64,000 bases of DNA from Larkinella punicea (GTDB lineage: Bacteria; Bacteroidota; Bacteroidia; Cytophagales; Spirosomataceae). Positions within the stretch are counted from its first letter, which is position 1; each line of letters begins with the position of its first letter. The notes beneath the pieces were generated by a model, which was given only the letters and a program-made list of their open reading frames with translations, was not told where the DNA came from and did not search any database. A program made the position numbers and the translations under genes. The stretch lies in the NCBI RefSeq assembly GCF_003334855.1, contig NZ_QOWE01000007.1, positions 186,001 through 250,000 on the forward strand, written 5' to 3'. Positions 17,547 through 25,905 of this stretch are shown piece after piece.

Positions 17547-17853
17547 ACAGGTAGGCATCGGCCGGAAACAGGGAGGTGATATTTTGGTTTAGGATCGCCA
17601 GATCAATCGAAACCGCCACAACCGCCGTGGTCGAAGCCGGGAGTTTCCGGACTTCCCGGATCACATCACTCCCATCGCCGGACGGCAAATGCATGTCGGC
17701 CACCACCACATCCAGTTTATGCTGGTGCATAATTTGAGTAGCCTGCTGAATGTCGCCGGCCTGAAAAGTAGCATATCCCGCCCGTTGCAGGGCATCTACC
17801 ATGAGTTTTCGTTGAGAAGATTGGTCTTCAACTACCAATACCGACTTCTTCAT
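17482..17853 (-). CDS. Stand-alone response regulator receiver domain
   Basis: A 123-residue CheY-like receiver with no output domain. Seen: acidic pocket Glu9/Asp10 in SVLVVEDQ, phospho-acceptor Asp53 in VVVADMHLPSGDG, and the conserved Lys in AYLSKPFHPRELL near the end. The ATG at 17853 fits the family; the longer open frame upstream adds an implausible Cys-rich extension. No histidine kinase lies in the window, so the partner is unknown. It overlaps the small gene on the plus strand by 65 bp at the 3' end. Confidence 0.9.
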   Translation of the reverse strand: MKKSVLVVEDQSSQRKLMVDALQRAGYATFQAGDIQQATQIMHQHKLDVVVADMHLPSGDGSDVIREVRKLPASTTAVVAVSIDLAILNQNITSLFPADAYLSKPFHPRELLKIVEELVGVSL

Positions 17854-18076
17854 TCGACAAAGATGGGAATACGAACACGTTCTATAAACCGTATTTGGGC
17901 AACGATTACCTGCGTTCCTTTTATCAGGCAAATACCAGACCAATGTTCAAGAAAGTTTGTTTGCGGTATTAGGCCTGAAATCCGCCCGGTCCTCCAAATC
18001 TGTGCCAATCAAACCGGGTTTTCAGTAGGGAAATGACGTATATTCCTTTTGTCCATAAACCCATCCGGAAAATGCT

Positions 18077-19015
18077 ATGCGCGCTTTTTTAATCGTTTTA
18101 TTTTTTAGTGCATCCAGTCTGGGAAATCTGTTGTCGGTTTTGTTTTCGGATGACCCTTTCTTACCAGCTTCTCTTCGTCCCTCCAACAGTCTGACAACCG
18201 TTTCCGCCCCCGCCAAAAAACGGATCGTGTTCATTGCGGGTGCCTGTAGCCACGGAGCCGGCGAACACGAACACAAAGCCGGGTGCCTGCTGCTGGCCCA
18301 ACGACTGAACGCAACGATGCCCACTGTCGACGCTGTCGTTTATTCAGACGGCTGGCCCTCCGATTCGTCGGCGTTTACCAACGCGGCTGCGATTGTCATT
18401 TACGGCGACGGTGGAGAGGGGCACCTGATCAACCAACACCTGGAATCGGTGAATACCCTGATGAAAAAAGGCGTTGGGCTGGCCTGCATTCACTACGCCG
18501 TGGAAGTGCCCAAAGGCCCCGCTGGCACCTATTTTCTGGATTGGATCGGGGGCTATTTCGAAACGTTCTGGTCGGTGAACCCGGTTTGGACCGCCGACTA
18601 TAAAAGCCTACCCAAGCACGCCATTACGACGGGCGTAAAACCGTTTACGATCAACGATGAGTGGTATTATCACATGCGGTTTCGCCCGAATCTGGACGGT
18701 GTAACGCCCCTGCTCACGACGGTGCCGCCCGCTTCGACGCTGGACCGGAAAGACGGCCCGCACGAGAACAATCCGGCGGTACGGGCCGAAGCGGGCCAAC
18801 CCCAACACACCGCCTGGTGCCGCGAACGCCCCAACGGCGGCCGGGGTTTCGGAATCACCGGGGGGCATTACCACCGGGTCTGGGCCGATGATAATTTTCG
18901 TAAACTGGTGCTAAATGCCATTGCCTGGGTCGCTAAAGTGGACGTCCCCACCGGGGGTGTTCCCTCCGCAACGCCTTCCAAAGAAGAAATGGGGCTGAAT
19001 CAATGTCCGCATTAA
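18077..19015 (+). CDS. ThuA-domain protein, exported
   Basis: A 312-residue protein with a signal-like N-terminus followed by a ThuA domain (class I glutamine amidotransferase-like fold, named from trehalose utilisation). Seen: KKRIVFIAGACSHGAGEHEH, VYSDGWP, a GDGGEGH loop, GLACIHYAVEVPKG, then WTADYKSLPKHAITTGVKPF, NDEWYYHMRF and a RGFGITGGHYHRVW terminus before FRKLVLNAIAWVAKV. Exported ThuA proteins are common in Bacteroidota and Planctomycetota near DUF1080 and Gfo/Idh genes, where they are thought to act on sugar derivatives. The DUF1080 gene follows 138 bp later, in keeping with that association. The reaction is unknown. Confidence 0.88.
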   Translation: MRAFLIVLFFSASSLGNLLSVLFSDDPFLPASLRPSNSLTTVSAPAKKRIVFIAGACSHGAGEHEHKAGCLLLAQRLNATMPTVDAVVYSDGWPSDSSAFTNAAAIVIYGDGGEGHLINQHLESVNTLMKKGVGLACIHYAVEVPKGPAGTYFLDWIGGYFETFWSVNPVWTADYKSLPKHAITTGVKPFTINDEWYYHMRFRPNLDGVTPLLTTVPPASTLDRKDGPHENNPAVRAEAGQPQHTAWCRERPNGGRGFGITGGHYHRVWADDNFRKLVLNAIAWVAKVDVPTGGVPSATPSKEEMGLNQCPH

Positions 19016-19153
19016 AACGATCCGTTTACGGCTAAACACCTTCAACCGATGGCTTTGGCCTGCTACGCCGGGTGTTTTAAACGGATTTCTTCCTGCTGGT
19101 ATTCGCTGTACATTTCTGAATCTGTGTTTCTAAACCTTTACTCTGTTGATTCC

Positions 19154-19792
19154 ATGAAAGTTTCTCTTTTCTTTACACTCATCGGTTGTGCCCTTGTGGC
19201 TGGGTTCATAGCGCGATCCCCCCAGAAGGCCGTCCGGCTTTTCGATGGCAAGACGTTCCGGGGCTGGGAAGGCGACACGCTTAAAACCTGGCGCATCCGG
19301 GACGGTGCCCTGGTGGGTGGTTCGCTCACCGAAACCGTGCCGCACAACGATTTTTTATGCACCACGCGCCCGTACGCCAACTTTATTCTGCGGGTAAAAT
19401 TCAAACTGCTCGGAACGGACGGTTTCATCAACACCGGCGTACAGTTTCGCAGCAAACGACTCACCAATCCTGCCTACGAAATGACGGGCTATCAGGCCGA
19501 TCTGGGAAAAGGCTACTGGGCCAGTTTGTATGACGAATCGCGCCGGAACAAAACGCTGATTGCGCCGGATTCGATGCTGGTTAAGAAAATCCTGAAACCC
19601 AATGACTGGAACGACTACGAAATCCGGGCCGAAAACCGCCGGATCCGGCTGTACCTGAACGGAAAACAAACGGTAGACTATACGGAACCGGACCGAACCA
19701 TTCCGCAGGAAGGGCTGATCGGTTTACAAATCCACGGCGGTGGCAAAGCAGAGGTGCATTTCAAAGATCTTTTTCTGGAGGAATTACGCTGA
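19154..19792 (+). CDS. DUF1080 (3-keto-disaccharide hydrolase family) exported protein
   Basis: A 212-residue exported jelly-roll protein. Seen: signal peptide ending about GFIARS; the family opening VRLFDGKTFRGWEG; GYQADLGKGYWASLYDESRR; DWNDYEIRAENRRIRLYLNGK; and the end GLIGLQIHGGGKAEVHFKDLFLEEL. Known: the DUF1080 domain has a lectin-like concanavalin fold, and some members hydrolyse 3-keto-glycosides. ATG 19154 is chosen because it gives the signal peptide; the open frame before it has no features. It follows the ThuA gene and ends in a strong hairpin. Confidence 0.92.
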   Translation: MKVSLFFTLIGCALVAGFIARSPQKAVRLFDGKTFRGWEGDTLKTWRIRDGALVGGSLTETVPHNDFLCTTRPYANFILRVKFKLLGTDGFINTGVQFRSKRLTNPAYEMTGYQADLGKGYWASLYDESRRNKTLIAPDSMLVKKILKPNDWNDYEIRAENRRIRLYLNGKQTVDYTEPDRTIPQEGLIGLQIHGGGKAEVHFKDLFLEELR

Positions 19793-19802
19793 CCAACCCA
19801 AT

Positions 19803-19853
19803 AAAAACGCCCCGGCACACCGCGCATAAGGTCCTGTGTGCCGGGGCGTTTTT
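19803..19853. terminator. Strong bidirectional terminator
   Basis: Perfect 18-bp arms 19803-19820 (aaaaacgccccggcacac) and 19836-19853, with a 15-base loop. A-run on one side and T-run on the other, between the convergent DUF1080 and BclB-type genes, so it can serve both strands. Confidence 0.92.
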
Positions 19854-19864
19854 AAGCCACTTTT

Positions 19865-20692
19865 TTAATTGATCGTAACTCCTCCACTGGCGTAACCGGA
19901 AACCATATTGACCAGCGTAATACCAGTGGCCGTTGCGGAATAGACCATCAATAAGCGGGTCTTCGCCGTTACAGGGATGCTCAAACCGGTTGTAATCCCG
20001 TTGCTGGTGGTTCCTAAAGCAACAATACCTGTCAGTGCCGGAGCCAGGGTTACGACCGCCCCCGGAATCGGGGTGAATGTATTGTCAGGAGTTGTAGACG
20101 AATACAGTTGAGCCGTAATGGTGAGCGTACTCCCAACTAAAGCCAAAGCTAAGGTATTGCTAAAATAAGCCGAAATGGAGGTTATGGTACCATCACGGGG
20201 AATTGAAAAGGCAAAATTGTTAAGAGTTCCCGCTGCACCCGTTAGATCAATGGTTCCCCCTGTAGTGGATATACCCGAAACGGAACTACCAAAACCAATC
20301 AGGCTGGACGTTCCAACCAAACCACCGGCGATGGTTGTCATATCAATCGGAAGTCCCGAAGCATACGGAATAATGGCGCCCGGCCCCGGCGCGCCCGTTG
20401 CTCCAGTCACCGACGACACATCAGTTTCCGTAGCGAGCCGCGTCCAGCTTCCGCTTTTGTAGATGTACAAACCGGCGGTTCCTCCCGTCTGGTAAACAAT
20501 CAGCCCTTCGGCTGGCGAACTTACCAGGCTCGTGGAAACAACGCGGCTAAGCAACACGCCTTTGTCGGTCGATTTAACTTCCAGTTGAGCGCTGGCATCC
20601 GGCGTCGAAACACCGATACCGACCTGTCCGAAACTGCGCACGGCAGTCAGAAACAATACAAGTATAAAACCAAGTGTAAGGTGCTTTTTCAT
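19865..20692 (-). CDS. Exported protein with BclB-type exosporium C-terminal domain
   Basis: A 275-residue exported protein. Seen: signal peptide ending SFGQ (residue 23); an N-terminal segment [20 protein letters not shown] typical of Bacteroidota surface or tail-like proteins; a very short collagen-like GATGAPGPG; then about 165 residues ([20 protein letters not shown] through [14 protein letters not shown]) that match the domain known from the C-terminus of Bacillus exosporium glycoprotein BclB. The domain is normally at the end of collagen-like spore filaments; here the organism is Gram-negative and not expected to sporulate, so a trimeric surface tip is the likely role. It follows the large repeat protein on the same strand (58 bp), suggesting a shared transcript. 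Recognition is from memory of the family pattern. Confidence 0.8.
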   Translation of the reverse strand: MKKHLTLGFILVLFLTAVRSFGQVGIGVSTPDASAQLEVKSTDKGVLLSRVVSTSLVSSPAEGLIVYQTGGTAGLYIYKSGSWTRLATETDVSSVTGATGAPGPGAIIPYASGLPIDMTTIAGGLVGTSSLIGFGSSVSGISTTGGTIDLTGAAGTLNNFAFSIPRDGTITSISAYFSNTLALALVGSTLTITAQLYSSTTPDNTFTPIPGAVVTLAPALTGIVALGTTSNGITTGLSIPVTAKTRLLMVYSATATGITLVNMVSGYASGGVTIN

Positions 20693-20750
20693 AATTCATC
20701 TTTTAATGATTGGGAAAAGAAATGATAAGGTAAACGGCAATGGGCAGTCG

Positions 20751-23015
20751 TTACGGCTTGATCACTTTCAGGATCTGGCTCTGACCAGCCGTACGAACCC
20801 TCAGGACCAACAGCCCCGAAGCCTGGTCCGACAGACTGAAGGCCTGCCTTTCGACGGCCCCGGCCCGCTCCACGAACCGCTCCATGACTTTCCGGCCCTG
20901 GGTGTCCAGCAAGTCGAACGTTACGCGTTGTCCTTCGGCGCCCCGCACTTCGACCTCCAAGCGATCCGAAACCGGGTTACCCAAAACCACAACCTGAAGA
21001 CTTCCAGCGGTTTCGGCCGACAATCGCCCCGGTGCCGGACACGGTAGCGGCAGCAATCGACCGGAGTTCTTCAGCACGTAGGTACTGCCCTGCACCCGCG
21101 CGCTAATCAGGTTGTAGCCCGTCTTCAGCGCATCCGGAACCTCAAAATTGTAGGCATGAACGCCATTGCCTTTACCGGCATTTTTCAGATCCACCCGGTA
21201 AATGTTAGCAACCGTACTTCCCCAGACCGTGAAATTTCCCGGACTGGTTTCCGTATAAAATTCGACGGTCAAGGGCGTATTCGGTTTCTTCCGATCCCAT
21301 ACCCAACCCCGCAGGCTGGCACATTCCACTTTATCCAGGAATCCTTCAAAATCCCCCGTTACGCCGGTCGTCGAAGTCGGATTCACCGTCAGCGGGAAGC
21401 TCACGCTGTTGTTGGCTCCCAGCGGATCGGTGGCGGTATAGGTCATCACGAAGGCCCCGGCTTCGGTCGGAGTGCCACTGATAATGCGGTTTTCAACACC
21501 AAAATTCAGTCCAGGGGGCAATGCACTGAGCCCATAGGTCAGCGTGCCGCCTTCGGGGTCGGTGAAAGCCACCAGCGTTCCGGAAAAAGGAACTCCCACC
21601 TGAGCCGTCAAGGCACTGATAAGCACCGTTGGGCTGGGGGGCATCGGCGGCTTGTTGGGGGGCGGGTTGGTTCCCGTACAAATAAGCGCTTTAGGAGAGT
21701 TTTTCAGGATAAAACTGCTGCCTGCAACCCGCGCCGAAAGGCTGTGAGAAAGACCATCTTTCAACTCATCCGGAATGGGAAAGCTAAACGCGTGTCTGCC
21801 ATTTCCCTTGCCGGCCGTAACCAGATCCTGCCGCAAATCACCCGCCACTAGTGTTGCGATCACGTTGGGACCATCCAGAATTTCCACTGAAATGGCGGTA
21901 TTGGGCTTGTTTCGGTCCCAGGCCCAGCCCCGGAAGGTTGCGCAGTCGGCTCCGTAAATATAACCGTCCAGGCTACCCCCGGCCAGTGGCACAATGACCT
22001 CCACCGTGGCCGTTCCGGGCGAACTCACACAGGACCCGATGGTACAGGTCGCCGAATACGCCAGTGATGCAACGGCGTCTGTCGGCACGTTGATACTGGC
22101 TGAGGTGCCGGTGGTCGAGTTGGGTCCGCTCCAGTTCAGGGTCCCGCCCGAACAACCACTGATGCTCAGAACGACTCCGGGCGTATTCTGGATAATCTGA
22201 AACCCGGGGTTTACATTGGTCGTCAGCACCGGTGTCGATGCTCCATCACCCGGATCGACAACGGTCGTGGCAAAACCAGTGCCTCCGGCGTTGCTAACGA
22301 CAACAGTATACGTTCCTCCCTGGGTGACGGTGGCCGAATTTCCCACACTCGCCACCAGCCCACCCGGACCGGTAAACGTGTAGCTATCCACCGTCGAAGT
22401 CGTACTGGCGGTCAAGGTAACCGTTGCCGAACAGCTCAATGGTCCATTGTTGGTGAGCGTAACACTGGGGGGTTCGGTCGGCGTCAGTGCGGTCAGCTTC
22501 GCAAAAGTTGTAGCACTGGACACCACCTTCGACACGTAGTTGGTTGCCGTTGTGCTGGTCGGAAAAGCCACAAATCCCCCTCCCTCGTCATACGCCAGCA
22601 CCAGCGAAGCGGCCAAATTACCGTTCAATTCGCCCGGCTGGTAGTAGATGCCGATGGTGCCACTGAAGGAAAGCGCCGGCGTTATGCTGTAGACCCGCCC
22701 GATGCTGTTTCCTCCAGCGGCCGCAACCGGGGTGTTACTCAACGCAATGGTGGTTGAGGTCAGCGTTAGATCCGACTGGGGTTGCAGCGTCAGTCCGTCG
22801 ATATAAACCGGCGTATTGCCCAGAATAGTGAATCCTGAGCCCCCAACGCCAAAAGTTGGATCAGCAACGGGGGGCGGTCCGCCCTTTTTATAATGCGCAA
22901 TGGAAAACCCCGGAGAGCCCATGGCGGCTGATGGCTTTCCGGGTTTAGAGGAAGCCATCGCTATGTCTGATAAAATCAAACACAGGAGTGCACTAATAAG
23001 TCGAAATGCATTCAT
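20751..23015 (-). CDS. Large secreted repeat protein with T9SS-type sorting domain
   Basis: A 754-residue secreted protein. Seen: signal peptide; a beta-rich N-terminal part with PKD/Ig-like Ser-Thr-rich segments (about 50-340); a first repeat of about 95 residues (GYIYGADCATFRGWAWDRNK ... SFILKNSPKALIC, about 347-445); a putative Ig domain (AQVGVPFSGTLVAFTDPEGG, about 455-545); a second copy of the repeat (GFLDKVECASLRGWVWDRKK ... STYVLKNSGRLLPLPC, about 557-655); and a C-terminal sorting domain (VVVLGNPVSDRLEVEVRGAE ... GLLVLRVRTAGQSQILKVIK, about 670-754) as used by the type IX secretion system. The two RGW(A/V)WDRxKPNT repeats each carry paired cysteines. Function unknown; adhesion or glycan binding is plausible. 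Confidence 0.85.
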   Translation of the reverse strand: MNAFRLISALLCLILSDIAMASSKPGKPSAAMGSPGFSIAHYKKGGPPPVADPTFGVGGSGFTILGNTPVYIDGLTLQPQSDLTLTSTTIALSNTPVAAAGGNSIGRVYSITPALSFSGTIGIYYQPGELNGNLAASLVLAYDEGGGFVAFPTSTTATNYVSKVVSSATTFAKLTALTPTEPPSVTLTNNGPLSCSATVTLTASTTSTVDSYTFTGPGGLVASVGNSATVTQGGTYTVVVSNAGGTGFATTVVDPGDGASTPVLTTNVNPGFQIIQNTPGVVLSISGCSGGTLNWSGPNSTTGTSASINVPTDAVASLAYSATCTIGSCVSSPGTATVEVIVPLAGGSLDGYIYGADCATFRGWAWDRNKPNTAISVEILDGPNVIATLVAGDLRQDLVTAGKGNGRHAFSFPIPDELKDGLSHSLSARVAGSSFILKNSPKALICTGTNPPPNKPPMPPSPTVLISALTAQVGVPFSGTLVAFTDPEGGTLTYGLSALPPGLNFGVENRIISGTPTEAGAFVMTYTATDPLGANNSVSFPLTVNPTSTTGVTGDFEGFLDKVECASLRGWVWDRKKPNTPLTVEFYTETSPGNFTVWGSTVANIYRVDLKNAGKGNGVHAYNFEVPDALKTGYNLISARVQGSTYVLKNSGRLLPLPCPAPGRLSAETAGSLQVVVLGNPVSDRLEVEVRGAEGQRVTFDLLDTQGRKVMERFVERAGAVERQAFSLSDQASGLLVLRVRTAGQSQILKVIKP

Positions 23016-23481
23016 AGAATTGAGATTTGACTGTAAAAATCATCATACTTTTTTTGACTGATTTTTTCCATCCATAGATCGAGCGGTTTAAGGGTAAAAT
23101 AGAAAGTTAAGCAAGCAAAGGAGAAGGACTTAAATCGTCTAAAAAAAGCAATAGGCTATCATCACAGGATTCTTACAGATCCTGCTGGCAGAAAAATAGC
23201 TCAGTATATCAGTGGAAAAGGAGCATACAGATAACTTTCAGAATAAGGAATATGCTGAAAGTCATCCGTATGTGTCTGGAAGCTTAAATTCGGTACTGGT
23301 GCGAAAACCGGATCAATAGCGATCTACAACTAGTACACGGTGCATTCACACTGACGGGAAGAGTACAGTTTTTCATGAGGCCAGAAGAAGTTTAAGATAG
23401 GTATCAGAGTCTGATAATTACCTTAAACACAATTAGCAAATAACATGCCGGAATAAGTATAAATTTTAACGGTTTTTTACA

Positions 23482-23766
23482 ATGAAATTCTTCTATTCTT
23501 CTGTTTTATCCATGCTTTTTGTTCATGTACGGGCATTTTCACTTGATTCAAGTTTAATCCGAAAATTATCAGACAAGACCTCAAACCAGTCAAAAATGCC
23601 CAAATGCAGCAATGGGTGCTCTATAGTGGACATTGACTATAGCCTTGGCAGGCATTTCAAATTCAACCTGAATATTGTACCTCTCATTACCAGCTTATCC
23701 AAAGCAGTTTCCCAGGTCTCATTCCGGGGACATTCCAACCGTTATTATTTTAGTATTCGGTTCTAA
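23482..23766 (+). CDS. Doubtful small ORF in AT-rich region
   Basis: 94 codons beginning MKFFYSSVLSMLFVHVRAFS, which could be a weak signal peptide, then a Ser/Lys-rich part with two Cys (PKCSNGCSIVD) and an end RYYFSIRF that could be a final beta strand. Base composition differs from neighbouring genes. No family recognised. It could be a remnant or a chance frame. Confidence 0.25.
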   Translation: MKFFYSSVLSMLFVHVRAFSLDSSLIRKLSDKTSNQSKMPKCSNGCSIVDIDYSLGRHFKFNLNIVPLITSLSKAVSQVSFRGHSNRYYFSIRF

Positions 23767-24088
23767 TTTTACTTTCATTTTCTGTAACTCATGACATATT
23801 TCCAGAAACATATGACTTTACCTGCCATATAATAAATTATCTATTATTTTATCACTTCCCTTCTTATTTGGCATACCAAAAAAAAGGGGCACTTTTTAGC
23901 AACCTATCTCCTTCTATATACCAAGTGCATCGATCAGAATTTGGCATATTTCATACCATTACATCCCTTATTTTTCTACTTTTTCCAGCATTAAATTTAA
24001 GACACACTTATTTTATATTTTTTTATAAAATACAATTTATCTATTAATATCCGTCTGGTATTAAGACGCTTTATCCCGTACAAACCGT

Positions 24089-24133
24089 AAAAAAATCCTT
24101 CCCCTGCTTGAGCAATTCAAACAAAGGAAGGAT
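24089..24133 (-). terminator. Terminator of the minus-strand Gfo/Tat operon
   Basis: Arms atccttcc (24095-24102) and ggaaggat (24126-24133). Read on the minus strand, the stem is followed by a run of seven T. It lies about 55 bp after the stop of the gene at 24190. Confidence 0.75.
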
Positions 24134-24189
24134 GACAGGAACATTGACAGGGTGGAACAACTTTCGGAAGAGCCGGAACCGCGAAACCC

Positions 24190-25905
24190 TTATGAAAATT
24201 TGATGGTATGCTGAAACGGCGTGAAACCAGTCAGGTAAACCGTGGGAGCATCCATCGGCGGCAGAGCGCCCCGCAGCACCACACCCTTGTGCAACGCCTT
24301 GCCCGGTCCAAACGTAATCGTATCATTCTGAACAGTATACGAACCCGAGTCGGCCGACAGAAGATGCGCGTTGGGTCGGGTTGGGTGCTTGGTAATACCC
24401 GACAAGGTGCCACCCGACCGAAAGATCAACTCGACCGAAACCGGGACATTTTCGGTTCCGATAATCTGAATATCCGCTTCCATCCCATTGCCGGTTTCCC
24501 GAATGGTTACTTTCGCTTCATAGTGCTGAACTTCGGTTTTCTGGCGGCTGGCCTGCGGCATTTTTACCCAATCGCCAGCCGGATCAATTTTTTCCCTGGC
24601 AATCGGTTGATAATACGGGCCTTCCAGCGATTGGCTCAACACCCAGCTATCGCCCTGCTTCTCGATTTTCTCCGATTGAAACTGCCCTTTTCCAAAAAAG
24701 GAAGCCGACACCCGAAGCCCCTGCAACACGGCTTCACCTTTCGAAAAAGTCAGAAAAACCGGGCTGGTTTTCAAAATCGTGCTGTCCCAATTCCCGCGCC
24801 GGATGCGAACCAAACCCGAATGAGGAAAGGCTTTTACGTAGTTGGTCGGCATCGGTTTGCTGGCGGGCAATTCGCTCCAGAACGTTGGATCTTCCAGGTA
24901 ATAATCCAGAAAATAAACCCCTTTGAGCAGTACGGTTTTCTCGATTTGACGGCATAAGGCCGCCAGTTCACCGTTTTTGTCCCGCAACGCCATAAACCGG
25001 GCCGGGTAGTAATAACCTTCCAGCGTGCCGACGAGTGCTTTGTCCTGCCGACCCGACGCATCCGAAACCACTTCGCCGTTCGGGTGAATGTAGTAAAGTG
25101 TCATCGCCAGGTTTCTCCGCACATAGTCGAGCAGTTCCGGCTTGTTCATTCCCTTAGCAATCGTGATCAGCAAACGGTCGGTCAGGGGCGAATAAATCAG
25201 CGTGCTTCGCTCGTTAAACTGTCCGTCCTCATCCATGTCGATGTGTTCGGCCAGCCATTGCTCGATGCGGTTTACGTAGCGGGCATCGGGCCAGAGCGCG
25301 TTCAGTTTGGTCAAAGCCGCCGACACCACCCAGCGGTGATTCGGTGTGTGAATACCGCCCACCGTCAACGCTTCGCCCGCTTTTTGCAGGAACGCTTTCA
25401 GCGACGGCAAAACCGTCTCCAGCCCCGGCGTTCCGGACCGGTTCAACAAGGTATAGGCCGTGGTAAGTCGTTTGACAATAAAACCGGTATCGGGCGTGGA
25501 ATGAAAGTTGGTCGCGGGCAAGTCGATGGTTCCGTCCGAATGCTGGATTTTCAGCAGATACTGCACCGCCTGACCGGTTTCGGCCAGGAGTTCTTTCGAA
25601 CGGTAAAACGTCGATTCCGGACAGGAAATGGCGCAGGCATTGCGCCGAACAAAATCGGCGGTAGATTGCGGATTCGGAATGTCCTCCCCATCTTTTATGC
25701 CCCCGAAAGCCGGATTAGCAGATTCCTTGTCGCGATGGGCCCGAATCTGGCCGATTTGCTGGTCATTGGCTTTAATGACCTCAAGCAGCCACGACGGTTT
25801 GGTGTCGGGCGCAGCAGCATAGGAACGGGCAAAAGTGGCCGTAGTCAATGCAGACAGACTGCAAACCGAGGCCGTTCCCATGCGTACGAATGTTCGTCGA
25901 TCCAT
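24190..25905 (-). CDS. Tat-exported protein, possible alpha/alpha-toroid polysaccharide enzyme
   Basis: A 571-residue protein with a twin-arginine signal (MDRRTFVRMGTASVCSLSAL). No family recognised with certainty. The helical N-terminal half contains HTPNHRWVVSAALTKLNALW and EDGQFNERSTLIYSPLTDRLL, with spacing reminiscent of the NNWNQVCNAG ... DGAYPEGYSYWGYG region of the heparinase II/III-like protein across the divergent promoter (27478). The C-terminal half is beta-rich. I infer an (alpha/alpha)-toroid lyase or hydrolase-like protein. Its ATG lies directly against the stop of the upstream Gfo/Idh gene, so the two are translationally linked. The signal motif and length are seen; function is inference. 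Confidence 0.7.
   Translation of the reverse strand: MDRRTFVRMGTASVCSLSALTTATFARSYAAAPDTKPSWLLEVIKANDQQIGQIRAHRDKESANPAFGGIKDGEDIPNPQSTADFVRRNACAISCPESTFYRSKELLAETGQAVQYLLKIQHSDGTIDLPATNFHSTPDTGFIVKRLTTAYTLLNRSGTPGLETVLPSLKAFLQKAGEALTVGGIHTPNHRWVVSAALTKLNALWPDARYVNRIEQWLAEHIDMDEDGQFNERSTLIYSPLTDRLLITIAKGMNKPELLDYVRRNLAMTLYYIHPNGEVVSDASGRQDKALVGTLEGYYYPARFMALRDKNGELAALCRQIEKTVLLKGVYFLDYYLEDPTFWSELPASKPMPTNYVKAFPHSGLVRIRRGNWDSTILKTSPVFLTFSKGEAVLQGLRVSASFFGKGQFQSEKIEKQGDSWVLSQSLEGPYYQPIAREKIDPAGDWVKMPQASRQKTEVQHYEAKVTIRETGNGMEADIQIIGTENVPVSVELIFRSGGTLSGITKHPTRPNAHLLSADSGSYTVQNDTITFGPGKALHKGVVLRGALPPMDAPTVYLTGFTPFQHTIKFS

Larger units (their letters stand above)
23016..24189. other. AT-rich stretch, almost gene-free
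   Basis: About 1.17 kb, visibly richer in A/T than its surroundings, especially 23400-24090. Apart from one weak small ORF (23482-23766) and a terminator at the right edge, I see no coding frame. A small hairpin (actttcag ... ctgaaagt) lies near 23230-23262. It may be a relic of transferred DNA or a regulatory stretch. Confidence 0.6.
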
